Source of the DNA: Prevotella pallens ATCC 700821
GTDB lineage: Bacteria; Bacteroidota; Bacteroidia; Bacteroidales; Bacteroidaceae
Length of the DNA: 55,570 bases
Assembly (NCBI RefSeq): GCF_000220255.1
Contig: NZ_GL982513.1
Coordinates: forward strand, 1,904,391 to 1,959,960
Reading direction: 5' to 3'
The notes beneath the pieces were generated by a model that ran no database searches, was not told the origin of the DNA, and saw only the letters and a list, made by a program, of their open reading frames with translations. A program made the translations under genes and the position numbers. Positions 19,325 through 28,392 of this stretch are shown here, piece after piece; position 1 is the stretch's first letter, and each line of letters starts with the position of its first letter.

Positions 19325-20239
19325 TTATTTATTTCGAGTGTAAAGAGCTGCTTCCAATCTGCGTACAAGATTTCGTTTCTTTGTTTCAGGTGCATAAACG
19401 AAAACTTCTGTTACAACAATTCGTTTTCCATTTGGTTTCCAATATGCAACGAAAGGTCCTCCCATTGCATCGTTTTGCATTTCCCAAAGTCCCCGTATTG
19501 TTACCGAATTATACGTTCCATGTACCATTGAAACAATAGAAGCTGTCCGCATATACATTCCTTTCTGTTCGCCAAGAATATTTTTACGCATTACACTATC
19601 TCGCTCTTGAGCAAATTTACCTTTCCCAATGCTATATATACAGAGATTTACCATACCAGATGATGCATTGTTCGACAACCAAAGGAAGTTCTTTCCTACC
19701 TTGCTTGTTGTTAATTCAGGAGGTACTTGCATTCTTATGCCAAACATTTTATATATTGTTGATGCGGCTTTCACATTTGTTTGTCTGGCTATATCTCCTT
19801 GAGCACGATGCAATTCGGTTTTGATAAGATAGTTACGCAACTCATTTCCATATTTCTTTAAGAAAATTTGTAGGCTCGATTGCGATGGAGCTACTATATT
19901 TATTATTAGCTGTGGTTGCGCATATACATTCTGTTTACTGCTTATATCTACACGCTTTTGACGTTTATCTATGGTTAGTACAACTATATTACGCACCAAT
20001 TTACTATCGCCTTTGAGTTTATCTGAGGTTATTTCCACAACATCAAATGTGGGTTCTATTTGTGGTAATCCTTTCATTGGCACCGAAAGTGTATTGTAAA
20101 GCAAACTATCGATATCGTTAATAACTACTACTTCGTAGGCTTTACCATAACTTGCCGAATGGGTTATATTATTTTTGCACCCAAGCAGCATCAACATAGC
20201 TACAAAAACAACAAATAAGAGTTGTCTATGTACGTTCAT
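19325..20239 (-). CDS. DUF4837 family lipoprotein
   Basis: A 304-residue lipoprotein: the signal sequence MNVHRQLLFVVFVAMLMLLGC has a lipobox ending at Cys21. The rest matches DUF4837, a Bacteroidetes family of unknown function, with AYEVVVINDIDSL near 34 and KNFLWLSNNASSGMVNLCIY around 183-202. Its start overlaps the end of rlmN by 14 bases, so the two are translationally close. The same neighbour order with rlmN is, from memory, common in the phylum. Confidence 0.85.
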   Translation of the reverse strand: MNVHRQLLFVVFVAMLMLLGCKNNITHSASYGKAYEVVVINDIDSLLYNTLSVPMKGLPQIEPTFDVVEITSDKLKGDSKLVRNIVVLTIDKRQKRVDISSKQNVYAQPQLIINIVAPSQSSLQIFLKKYGNELRNYLIKTELHRAQGDIARQTNVKAASTIYKMFGIRMQVPPELTTSKVGKNFLWLSNNASSGMVNLCIYSIGKGKFAQERDSVMRKNILGEQKGMYMRTASIVSMVHGTYNSVTIRGLWEMQNDAMGGPFVAYWKPNGKRIVVTEVFVYAPETKKRNLVRRLEAALYTRNK

Positions 20240-21266
20240 CGGCTATTTTTTTTGCTGTAGAAAGCAAACCACATGCTGCAAATATATCCTCTCCACGACT
20301 AGCACGAATAGTTGTAAACACACCATGTTTTGTTAGATAATTACGAAACTCTTCCATCTTTCTGTCGTCCACTCCATGTAATGGTACATTAGGAATGGTA
20401 TGAAAACGAATCAGATTTATTCTACAGTCTAATCCTTTCAACAGTTTTATTATTTCCTTTGCATGGCGTTCTGTATCGTTCACACCTTTGAAAACAATAT
20501 ATTCGAACGACAATCGCCTTTGATGAGAAAAGTCATAATTACGCAACAGCTCTACTGTTTCAGCTATTGACATTCCTTTCTCGCCAGGCATTATCTCTGC
20601 TCGTTCTGTTGGAATAGGCGAATGCAAACTTATAGCAATATGGCAATCGCTCTCTTCAAGAAAGCGTTTTAGTTTACTCTTAACACCAATAGAACTTACT
20701 GTTATACGTTTTGGCGACCACGCAAAACCATAATCAGATGTTAATATTTGAGTGGTTCGCAACACATTATCATAGTTGTCCATTGGTTCTCCTTGCCCCA
20801 TAAAAACTATATTTGTTAGTTTTTCTATTTCGGGTAGTGAGTATATTTGGTTTAATATGTCGGCTACCGATAAGTTTCCTTCAAATCCTTGCTTTCCTGT
20901 TTGGCAGAAAAGACAATTCATTTTGCAGCCAACTTGTGATGACACACAGAGAGTAGCACGGTCGTCATCAGGGATATACACAGTTTCTACAAACTTTCCG
21001 TTATCTGTTGGAAATAAATATTTTATAGTCCCATCATTAGAATACTGTGCATCTATGTGTCTTTTACACCCTATGGTATAAGCTGCCTTTAGTTTCTCAC
21101 GATTGTTCTTAGAGATATTTGTCATCTCATCAATCGTAGTTACGTGCTGTATATAAAGCCACTTTGCCATCTGTCCGCCTGTAAAAGCAGGCATTCCAAA
21201 TTCTTTTGCAACTGCTTTCAGTTCCAAAAGATTTAGGCCCATAAGTGATTTCTTTACAACTTCCAT
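20226..21266 (-). CDS. rlmN: 23S rRNA/tRNA adenine-C2 methyltransferase RlmN
   Basis: A radical SAM enzyme that methylates C2 of A2503 in 23S rRNA and of A37 in some tRNAs. The 346-residue protein has the cluster-binding CKMNCLFCQTG near 113-123, GEPMDNYDNV near 159-168 and the C-terminal Cys in FAACGLLSTA that acts as the methyl-accepting residue. A TATCTTTG box on the minus strand at 21292-21299 is a good -7 promoter match, so this probably starts the rlmN-DUF4837-pdxA-flippase operon. Confidence 0.96.
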   Translation of the reverse strand: MEVVKKSLMGLNLLELKAVAKEFGMPAFTGGQMAKWLYIQHVTTIDEMTNISKNNREKLKAAYTIGCKRHIDAQYSNDGTIKYLFPTDNGKFVETVYIPDDDRATLCVSSQVGCKMNCLFCQTGKQGFEGNLSVADILNQIYSLPEIEKLTNIVFMGQGEPMDNYDNVLRTTQILTSDYGFAWSPKRITVSSIGVKSKLKRFLEESDCHIAISLHSPIPTERAEIMPGEKGMSIAETVELLRNYDFSHQRRLSFEYIVFKGVNDTERHAKEIIKLLKGLDCRINLIRFHTIPNVPLHGVDDRKMEEFRNYLTKHGVFTTIRASRGEDIFAACGLLSTAKKIADERT

Positions 21267-21309
21267 TTCTTTTTCCGCTATATATATGGTGCAAAGATAA
21301 CGAAAAAAT

Positions 21310-21376
21310 AAGGAATAACCACGTTTTTCTGTCGAATAATAAACGAATTACCGACAGGAGAACGTGGTTATTCCTT
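21310..21376 (-). terminator. Nested hairpin after the 169-aa lipoprotein gene
   Basis: The outer arms AAGGAATAACCACGTT (21310-21325) and its complement (21361-21376) form a perfect 16-bp stem; inside, CTGTCG (21329-21334) pairs with CGACAG (21352-21357). On the minus strand a short T-tract follows. It most likely ends the 21904-21395 transcript just before the rlmN promoter. Confidence 0.7.
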
Positions 21377-21394
21377 CACAAAAGCAAAGCTTTA

Positions 21395-21904
21395 CTAAAT
21401 TGTATGTGTAGAGGTTCCACGTTTAAAAAGCATAGAATGATTACCTGATCCGAAGTATTTCAGTACCATCTCATACTGATTTACATATTCTAAACCGTGA
21501 AATTGCACTACACTTTGTCCTTTACCGTTTTCTTCTGATGTGGAAAGATACATCTCGCCATATTCTTCTTTCCAACCTAAATCCCACTTTCCTTTAATTA
21601 TAGTATCTGTTTTTACTTCCCAATCGCTATATGTTGCCGTAGCTCCACCGTTTATTCGCTTTCGCACAGCCACCTTCTCATGGGTTTCCAACTGTCCCTT
21701 TGGCTTGAAATTATAGGCTATGTAGTTGTAGGTTGTCGCATCTTGTTCGTAGTAATACCATTGTCCCAATATCTGTCCATAATAAAGTTTACGTACAGCT
21801 ATAGTTTTCTCTTGTTCAGGAGTTAGTTCTGCTTCTTTGTGGCACGATGTTAGGAACATTGTTATAACACAACAAGATATAAATAAAAATAAGGACTTCT
21901 TCAT
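21395..21904 (-). CDS. Lipoprotein of unknown function
   Basis: A 169-residue protein with a lipoprotein signal, MKKSLFLFISCCVITMFLTSC, lipobox Cys at 21. The mature part has alternating charged and aromatic stretches (GQWYYYEQDATTYNYIAYNF around 51-70, KGKWDLGWKEEYGEMYLS around 104-121), suggestive of a small beta-sandwich or lipocalin-like fold, but no family is recognised. It stands alone between a terminator and the repeat array at 22059-22140, which lies about 155 bases upstream of its start. Confidence 0.75.
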   Translation of the reverse strand: MKKSLFLFISCCVITMFLTSCHKEAELTPEQEKTIAVRKLYYGQILGQWYYYEQDATTYNYIAYNFKPKGQLETHEKVAVRKRINGGATATYSDWEVKTDTIIKGKWDLGWKEEYGEMYLSTSEENGKGQSVVQFHGLEYVNQYEMVLKYFGSGNHSMLFKRGTSTHTI

Positions 21905-22058
21905 TTGTTACTTTCATTTTTTAATAATATTCGTACTTATAACGAGTTTTTAAGTCTTTTATTATAATAAAATATATTTTATACGCTCCACATTAAAAAG
22001 ATATACATAGAACATCTATATAATAAAGGTATAAAACATCTGTTTTTGGTTTCTTTTA

Positions 22059-22140
22059 TTTCAGATATCTATCACGTTCGTCTCAGATATCTATCACATT
22101 TGTCTCAGATATCTGTCGGTTGCGTATTAGATATCATAAA
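22059..22140 (+). repeat. 22-bp repeat array A (class I only)
   Basis: Three units at 22059, 22081 and 22103 share TYTCAGATATCTRTC and vary afterwards; a degenerate fourth (TATTAGATATCATAAAGAAC) closes the array. A trailer at about 22171-22225 holds AAAAGATATTTATTCTGACG, readable as DIYSDEDY. It lies between uraA and the lipoprotein gene, both minus. The remaining bases of 21905-22352 are AT-rich and carry only the uraA terminator. Confidence 0.85.
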
Positions 22141-22267
22141 GAACTACAACTCTAATGGCTATACATTATAATGCTTAAAAGATATTTATTCTGACGAGGA
22201 TTATGAATTTTCTTATTCTATAATATTCTGATTTTAGCTATGTTTAATAGACTAAACCATATAACAA

Positions 22268-22310
22268 TAAAAAAGCGGAAATAACTGTGTTTTTATCCAG
22301 TTATCTCCGC
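22268..22310 (-). terminator. Terminator after uraA
   Basis: Arms 22275-22287 and 22298-22310 pair over 13 bp on the minus strand with one G-U, followed by a run of seven mostly T bases. It lies 43 bases past the uraA stop. Confidence 0.75.
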
Positions 22311-22352
22311 AGGGTTACTTACTATTTGTGGCAAACAAACCTTTATAAACCC

Positions 22353-23567
22353 TTATTCTTTTACGTCTTCTTCCTTTGGATGTGGCAACACAAGATTTAA
22401 GAATACACCCACAATGGCAGACAAGCCGATACCACTCATTGCGAAATTGCCGTATGTAAGAATAGCTCCGCCAATACCAATGGTTAGTGTTACCGAAATA
22501 ATGATAGTGTTTCGAGTGTGGTTTAAGTTCACCTTATGTTGTATAAGGTTCTGTATTCCAACCGAAGCTATGGTACCAAAAAGGAGCAACATAATGCCGC
22601 CAAGCACAGCAGATGGTATACTTTGCAGTAAAGCACTAAGCTTTCCAATTACAGAAAAAACAATAGCCGTAGCCGCTGAAATACGAATTACTTGCGGTTG
22701 GGTGATTTTCGTAATGCTCATAGCACCTGTAACTTCACTATAAGTAGTTACAGGAGGTCCTCCGAAGAAACTTGCAGCAAGACAAGCCAATCCATCGCCA
22801 AGCATTGTTCGATGCAGACCGGGGTCTTTTACGAAATCTTTCTGCGCCACAGCCCCTACCACATAAACATCGCCAATATGTTCTATAACAGGTGCAATTG
22901 CTACTGGTATCATAAAAATAAATGGTTCCCAAGCAAATTGTGGCAAATGAAAGTCTGCCAATGCTGGTGGCAATGCAAACCAAGGTGCAGCTGCCACTTT
23001 AGCGAAGTCTACGTCTCCCGCACAAACTGCAACAATATAACCTACAACGATACCACAAACTACAGGCACAAGTTTTATAAGTCCTTTACTCAAAGTAAGC
23101 ACTAAAATAGCCACAGAAAGCGATATTCCAGCCAAAAGCCAGTTACTTTTAGCCATATCTACTGCCGAGCTAGAAAGCGAAAGTCCAATTAAGATTATAA
23201 CTGGTCCTATAACAACAGGCGGGAAAAGTCGGTCTAACAGTTTTCTACCTTGCCATTTTATAAGAGCCGACATAACAAAATAAACCAGCGAGACACCTAT
23301 AATACCTGCCAATGTTCCAGGCATTCCCCACTGTTCTGACGCTTTTTGAATAGGTGCAATAAAAGCGAATGATGATCCAAGGAATATAGGAACTTTACCT
23401 TTTGTGGTGAGATGGAAAATAAAAGTACCAATGCCTGCTGTAAAAAGGGCAGTAGCTGGATCGAGTCCTACAAGTAATGGAACTAAAACAGTAGCACCGA
23501 AAGCTACAAAAAGGAATTGTACACCTACAACAGTTCGTTTGAATGGTGATAAGTTAGTTGTGTTCAT
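22353..23567 (-). CDS. uraA: Uracil permease, NCS2 family
   Basis: A 404-residue inner-membrane nucleobase:proton symporter with about 14 hydrophobic segments. Recognisable parts are [18 protein letters not shown] (16-33), [12 protein letters not shown] near 57-68, the substrate-site stretch [15 protein letters not shown] around 223-237 and [19 protein letters not shown] around 260-278, all typical of UraA. It takes up uracil for pyrimidine salvage, though xanthine or other bases cannot be ruled out. A TAGTTTTG box on the minus strand at 23618-23625 may be its promoter. Confidence 0.93.
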   Translation of the reverse strand: MNTTNLSPFKRTVVGVQFLFVAFGATVLVPLLVGLDPATALFTAGIGTFIFHLTTKGKVPIFLGSSFAFIAPIQKASEQWGMPGTLAGIIGVSLVYFVMSALIKWQGRKLLDRLFPPVVIGPVIILIGLSLSSSAVDMAKSNWLLAGISLSVAILVLTLSKGLIKLVPVVCGIVVGYIVAVCAGDVDFAKVAAAPWFALPPALADFHLPQFAWEPFIFMIPVAIAPVIEHIGDVYVVGAVAQKDFVKDPGLHRTMLGDGLACLAASFFGGPPVTTYSEVTGAMSITKITQPQVIRISAATAIVFSVIGKLSALLQSIPSAVLGGIMLLLFGTIASVGIQNLIQHKVNLNHTRNTIIISVTLTIGIGGAILTYGNFAMSGIGLSAIVGVFLNLVLPHPKEEDVKE

Positions 23568-23676
23568 TTCTTATTAAATTAGATTAACCGCATAGCTTTA
23601 GCTATCGATTTCACTTGCAAAACTACAAAAAATAATCTAACTGCTAAAGGTAATTGATTTATTTTTCATTGAGTTA

Positions 23677-24690
23677 CTATCCTTTCGACTTCATAAGCAC
23701 ATAAATCACCACAGGTGCACCTATTAAAGGTGTTACTGCATTTAGTGGAATAATACCACCTTCGCCAGGCAAATAGCAAATAAGATTGCACAAAAGAGCT
23801 ATTAATGCACCGCTAAGAATAGTAGATGGTAACAGTAAGCGATGATTCTCTGTAGTTAATAAAAGTCGTGCTATATGTGGTACTGCCAATCCTATAAAAC
23901 CTATCGGGCCACAAAAAGCAGTGGTAATTGCAGACAACAACCCTGTAACAACAAGCAAATAGTTGCGTATTCGTTGTGTGTTAAAACCTAAACTCTCTGC
24001 ATATTGTGCACCAAGTAGCAAGGCATTGAGCGGTTTCATCAGTAGTAGCGAACAAAAAATACCAATACTTACAATAGCCATAAACATTGGGATATGCTCC
24101 ATAGACACTCCTCCAAAATTGCCCATACCCCATATCATATAGCTTTTTACGCCTTCTTCGGTTGCAAAGAAATTGAGTAACGAAACTACAGACGATGACA
24201 TATAACCAACCATAATACCTATTATAAGGAGCATTACACTGTTTCTAATAATGAGTGAGAAGAAAAATATTAGTGCCGTTACAGCCATTGCACCTGCAAA
24301 AGCGGCAACTAACACAGCCATAAAGCCTGATACCGAAAATAAAACAGTAGAAACATTGCCTCCTAAAAGCAGCATTACAAGAGCAACTCCCAAACCTGCT
24401 CCTGCATTGATTCCAAACACATCAGGTCCAGCTAATGGATTTTGAAAAGCAGTTTGCAACATTAAGCCACTAACGGAGAGTGCTCCACCGCAGAACATTG
24501 CCGTAATAGCTTGTGGTAAACGGTTCTCTAAAACAATAAAACGCCAACTCTCTTTACCATCGAATTGTCCTAAAAAGATATCTACTATATCGTTAAATGG
24601 AATACGAACAGAACCTATATATAGATTCAGCAGGAACAGAATAACAATGCCAAGTGGCAATAATACAAATGCCAAAGTGTTCTTTTTCAT
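23677..24690 (-). CDS. FecCD/BtuC-type ABC transporter permease
   Basis: A 337-residue membrane permease of the iron-siderophore/heme/cobalamin ABC family with about nine to ten hydrophobic segments. Typical stretches are LENRLPQAITAMFCGGALSV (53-72), LQTAFQNPLAGPDVFGINAGA (77-97) and GPIGFIGLAVPHIARLL near 261-277. It starts 43 bases after the substrate-binding lipoprotein gene. No ATP-binding subunit is next to it: the following gene is uraA in the same direction, so the ATPase must lie elsewhere or be shared. Confidence 0.92.
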   Translation of the reverse strand: MKKNTLAFVLLPLGIVILFLLNLYIGSVRIPFNDIVDIFLGQFDGKESWRFIVLENRLPQAITAMFCGGALSVSGLMLQTAFQNPLAGPDVFGINAGAGLGVALVMLLLGGNVSTVLFSVSGFMAVLVAAFAGAMAVTALIFFFSLIIRNSVMLLIIGIMVGYMSSSVVSLLNFFATEEGVKSYMIWGMGNFGGVSMEHIPMFMAIVSIGIFCSLLLMKPLNALLLGAQYAESLGFNTQRIRNYLLVVTGLLSAITTAFCGPIGFIGLAVPHIARLLLTTENHRLLLPSTILSGALIALLCNLICYLPGEGGIIPLNAVTPLIGAPVVIYVLMKSKG

Positions 24691-24733
24691 TATCTAAAAG
24701 TATTTCTGTCTACCTTAATAAACTTCTTTCCAT

Positions 24734-25852
24734 TTATAAATGGTGATAATAACGCATAGAACCTGACTTTAAATCGGGGTGAAAAAGCTGAATTAGGTCG
24801 TTTAAAAGCCAATCTGGACGCCAACTAACTTCTTCGAAGTAAGGTATCTTGTCTACTTGACAACCATATATCTCGCCTGTTTTGAAAGGTTTTAAAGCGG
24901 CATAGCCTTGATATTCGGCTAGAAGTTGCTGTTTATTGAAGTCGCCGTAGTAGCTGAAAATCCAGAAGTCAGCTTGCCCCATCTTGTCTAATACAGTCTC
25001 AAATGGTAGAGCTAGACTTCCACTCTTGTTATCGTTAGCAAATGCATACTTTCCGTTGGCATCTTTATAAAGTAACCCTACACTACTTTTACCTCCTGGC
25101 ATATACCACACACTCCCAGTCTTACGGTCGGGAAGTACCGAAAGAGTTTGCTTAGAAGTTTTTGCCTTAGCCTTTAATGAAAGATAATTATGCTCAACAA
25201 CTTTGAATAAAGAGTCAGCTGTCTGCTTACAACCAAATAAAATACCATAAAACTTCATCCACTCTGCACGTCCTAACGCAGAAGTCTCCATATATTCTGC
25301 ACATTCTATAATAGGTATTTTAAGTTCATCTAATTTACCATAGCCACCACTATTCTCAAATGGTGAGAGTAGTAAGCCATCTGGTTTAATGTCGATTATC
25401 TTCTCTATATCTGGCTTCATACCATCGCCACAGTTGGCAATGTTTTTTGTTTTCAATCTTTGTTGTACATCGGGTATTAGCATATACTTCGCATCAGCAA
25501 CACCAACAATGGCTTTTTGTACTCCCAACATTTCCATAAGGTTAGCATGTGCTGTGGTAAAGAATACCCCTCGATGTATAGGCACTTGTATAAGAGTACC
25601 GTCTGAAGGTTTATCTGCCTTCTCAGCATTGTCCACTAAATAGTAGGTATGTAACGTTTCTCCTTTCTTCCATGGATTGGAAAGCGTTACTTTTATGCCT
25701 TCTGGAGTATGTTCCATTTTTATGTTCTCGGCATACTTAAACACTAATGTACTATCTGTTGTGTTGTCGGTATGAGCCAATTTAGCTTTATTGTTACTGC
25801 AACCGAAACATAAACCTAATAATAAGATGTATAGAATCTGTAATCTACGCAT
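24734..25852 (-). CDS. ABC transporter substrate-binding lipoprotein (iron/cobalamin type)
   Basis: A 372-residue lipoprotein: signal MRRLQILYILLLGLCFGC with the lipobox Cys at 18. Residues about 90-360 match the BtuF/FhuD-like periplasmic-binding fold, with MLGVQKAIVGVADAKYM around 108-124 and IEKIIDIKPDGLLLSPFEN around 149-167. It delivers an iron complex, heme or a corrinoid to the permease encoded next; the exact ligand cannot be told. No cobalamin riboswitch is visible upstream. A TAATTTTG box on the minus strand at 25872-25879 may be the promoter. Confidence 0.9.
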   Translation of the reverse strand: MRRLQILYILLLGLCFGCSNNKAKLAHTDNTTDSTLVFKYAENIKMEHTPEGIKVTLSNPWKKGETLHTYYLVDNAEKADKPSDGTLIQVPIHRGVFFTTAHANLMEMLGVQKAIVGVADAKYMLIPDVQQRLKTKNIANCGDGMKPDIEKIIDIKPDGLLLSPFENSGGYGKLDELKIPIIECAEYMETSALGRAEWMKFYGILFGCKQTADSLFKVVEHNYLSLKAKAKTSKQTLSVLPDRKTGSVWYMPGGKSSVGLLYKDANGKYAFANDNKSGSLALPFETVLDKMGQADFWIFSYYGDFNKQQLLAEYQGYAALKPFKTGEIYGCQVDKIPYFEEVSWRPDWLLNDLIQLFHPDLKSGSMRYYHHL

Positions 25853-25984
25853 AATAAAAGAATATTTCCTGCAAAATTACAAAAAAGGTTTTAATCTTTG
25901 TAAGAATAGAAAGTTTTTCGTAATTTAGCACCCTATTTCATTTACTATATAAACAATTAACATTAAATCAAGTAGAATTTTACT

Positions 25985-27451
25985 ATGTCAGAAAGTAATT
26001 TGAACACGTTGTCCACACACATTGAGATGAAGAAGGTGTGGCAACTATTAGGAATTGTGGCAATAACAGCCATTGTTTGGAATCTTCCCATCTCTGTGTT
26101 CGATATTGATGGTCTAACGGTTGTGCAGCAACGCATTATTGCAATTTTTGTTTTTGCAACACTATCGTGGCTCACCGAATGTATTCCAGCGTGGGCAACA
26201 TCGTTGTCTATTATGACCATTATGTGCATAACTGTATCAGAAAATTCGTTTAAAGTGTTCAAAGGCGATGGAATAGGCGAGCTATTGAAGTCTAAAGACA
26301 TTATGGCATCGTTTGCTGATCCTATTATCATGTTATTCTTAGCAGGGTTCATTCTTGCTATTGCTGCATCTAAGTCGGGTCTCGACACGTTGTTAGCAAA
26401 GAATATGATACGCCCTTTCGGTAAGAAGAGCGAGAACGTACTGTTAGGTTTTCTTTTCATAACTGGTATATTCTCTATGTTTATATCTAATACAGCTACG
26501 GCTGCACTTATGTTAACGTTCCTCACACCTGTGTTTGCATCGCTTCCTGCAGATGGAAAAGGGCGTATTGCACTCACAATGTCTATTCCATTGGCAGCTA
26601 ACTTAGGTGGTATGGGTACACCTATTGGTACACCTCCTAACATGATTGCAATGAAGTTCTTGAACGACCCTGATGGTTTGAACCTTGGAATTAGCTTCGG
26701 ACAATGGATGCTTGTAATGGCGCCACTTGTTATTATATTGCTTCTCATTAGCTGGCGTGTCATTCTCTATTTCTTCCCATTTAATAAAAAGACTATTGAA
26801 TTAAAGATAACGGGTGAGATTCATCGTGGTTGGAGAATGTATGTTGTTATTGCTACCTTCATTGTTACTATCTTATTATGGGTTATTCCGAAAGAGGTTA
26901 CTGGTATAAACACTAACACTGTATCGATGATTCCAATGGGAGTATTTGCTATAACTGGTGTTATTACAGCCAAAGACCTACAACAAATTGACTGGAGTGT
27001 TATTTGGATGGTAGCCGGAGGCTTTGCATTGGGTCTTGGTATGAATGGTTCTGGATTGGCAGATGTTGCTATTGAGAGTATCCCATTCGGCAACTGGAGT
27101 CCTATTGTTATCCTTGTGGTTTCTGGTTTCATTTGCTATTTCTTGTCGAACTTCATTTCAAATACAGCCACAGCAGCGCTTCTAATGCCTATCTTAGCAG
27201 TTGTATGCCGTGCTATGGGCGATAAGCTTGGTGTTATTGGTGGTACCAGCACTGTGCTTATTGGTATTGCCATTGCTGCCTCTACTGCAATGTGCTTGCC
27301 TATATCTACTCCTCCAAATGCTATTGCATATTCTACTGGCTTAATTCACCAGAAAGATATGTTAAAGGCTGGTCTCACTTGTGGTCTTATATCGCTTATT
27401 ATAGGCTATGGAATGTTGTTCCTATTGGGCGAATTTCATTTCTTTGGATAA
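25985..27451 (+). CDS. DASS/SLC13-type anion:sodium symporter
   Basis: A 488-residue transporter of the divalent anion:Na+ symporter family with about 12 hydrophobic segments. The two SNT motifs expected for the family are present: MFISNTATAALML near 162-174 and FISNTATAALLMP near 391-403, along with GMGTPIGTPPNMIAM around 210-224 and LPISTPPNAIAYSTG around 439-453. Family substrates are dicarboxylates such as succinate, or sulfate; the choice is open. It is divergent from the binding-protein gene and stands alone, ended by a terminator at 27525-27557. Confidence 0.92.
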   Translation: MSESNLNTLSTHIEMKKVWQLLGIVAITAIVWNLPISVFDIDGLTVVQQRIIAIFVFATLSWLTECIPAWATSLSIMTIMCITVSENSFKVFKGDGIGELLKSKDIMASFADPIIMLFLAGFILAIAASKSGLDTLLAKNMIRPFGKKSENVLLGFLFITGIFSMFISNTATAALMLTFLTPVFASLPADGKGRIALTMSIPLAANLGGMGTPIGTPPNMIAMKFLNDPDGLNLGISFGQWMLVMAPLVIILLLISWRVILYFFPFNKKTIELKITGEIHRGWRMYVVIATFIVTILLWVIPKEVTGINTNTVSMIPMGVFAITGVITAKDLQQIDWSVIWMVAGGFALGLGMNGSGLADVAIESIPFGNWSPIVILVVSGFICYFLSNFISNTATAALLMPILAVVCRAMGDKLGVIGGTSTVLIGIAIAASTAMCLPISTPPNAIAYSTGLIHQKDMLKAGLTCGLISLIIGYGMLFLLGEFHFFG

Positions 27452-27524
27452 CTCAACAGCATATAGATACTAAAAGTTGCGCCTTTCTAAGGGAGCAATT
27501 TACTTAATAGAAACATTTTATTAG

Positions 27525-27557
27525 AGCTGAATTCTGTAATAGGAGTTCAGCTTTTTT
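27525..27557 (+). terminator. Terminator after the DASS transporter gene
   Basis: AGCTGAATTC (27525-27534) pairs with GAGTTCAGCT (27543-27552) over 10 bp with one G-U, followed by TTTTTT. It lies 73 bases past the stop codon. Confidence 0.8.
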
Positions 27558-27695
27558 GTGCATTTATAGTTACTTTAGACCAAATAAATGGATTGTAAAA
27601 AATAGGTAAGGGTATTACAAGCAGTGCCCACGGGTACAGACTATTCAAATAGATATCTTTAATGTTTATAAAAGCAACCTGATGTAGTATTCTTG

Positions 27696-27892
27696 TTTCA
27701 GATATCTGAGAGGTGTGTTTCAGATATCTGAGAAGTACGTTTCAGATATCTGAGAATTATGTTTCAGATATCTATAGATTGCGACTCGTATATCCATAGA
27801 TGTAGCCTCGTATATCCATAGATATAACTTCGTATATCCATAGATGTAGCTTCGTATATCCATAGATTGCCGTTCAGGTATCATAACAAATC
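27696..27892 (+). repeat. 22-bp repeat array B
   Basis: In native plus orientation: class I units at 27696, 27718 and 27740 (TTTCAGATATCTGAGA then six variable bases), a hybrid at 27762 (TTTCAGATATCTATAGATTG), class II at 27784, 27806, 27828 and 27850 (CTTCGTATATCCATAGATGT and close variants), then a degenerate end unit GTTCAGGTATCATAACAA at 27872. The spacing is exactly 22 throughout. It lies between convergent DASS and purine permease genes. Confidence 0.92.
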
Positions 27893-28101
27893 AGATTCTT
27901 TATATGCTTAACTTGTAATACCAAAGTGGTATGTATTCAGATGAAAACTATGAAACGTTCTATTCTGCAATGTTTCAATTTAAGTGCTATTATAAGCATC
28001 TGAAAAACAATATGCTGTTTCGTATTTATTTATGTTTGGGCATACTTTATTACTATAACTCTAGTTTACAAATTATCTCCTGCGCTGTTCTATTGAGATA
28101 A
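27893..28101 (+). repeat. Array B trailer with a 56-codon frame
   Basis: The trailer after array B. Bases 27931-28001 match the inverse of 35576-35646 at 68 of 71 positions. An ATG at 27931 opens a 56-codon frame to TAA at 28099-28101, starting MYSDENYETFYSAMFQF, then KCYYKHL. It could be a small gene or a decayed gene fragment carried with the repeat. Beyond it, 28102-28300 shows nothing I can identify. Confidence 0.6.
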
Positions 28102-28302
28102 AAATATGGTTATGCTACAATAAGAATTTTATTTGATTGTAGCCAAATGCAAACTCGCACGGTATGTCTCTTCCTCTATATTATAAAACAATTTAACAAC
28201 GCTACAAATGCGTCGAGATATATTAAACAGCGTGTCGCGCTTAAAAAGTTATAGGAAGTCAGAATTTTCTAGTTTCTCTATGGTTGTCGGTAGAAATAAT
28301 AG

Positions 28303-28375
28303 ATTATAGTTTCCCTAATGTTCTATAGGCTATAAAATGTTTTAAGCACATAGAAAACATTAAGGAAACTATAAT
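28303..28375 (-). terminator. Hairpin after the purine permease gene
   Basis: ATTATAGTTTCCCTAATGTT (28303-28322) is complementary, with one G-U on the minus strand, to 28356-28375. The 33-base loop is long for a simple terminator, so a regulatory structure is possible. It lies 17 bases past the stop codon. Confidence 0.5.
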
Positions 28376-28392
28376 GTATGCAACAAATAAGC

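Noticed and set aside
25853..25984. Cobalamin riboswitch before the binding-protein gene
   Set aside because: The gap is only 132 bases and none of the conserved B12-box text is visible.
25963..26763. 266-codon minus-strand frame
   Set aside because: It lies opposite the well-supported DASS transporter gene and has a shadow-like composition.
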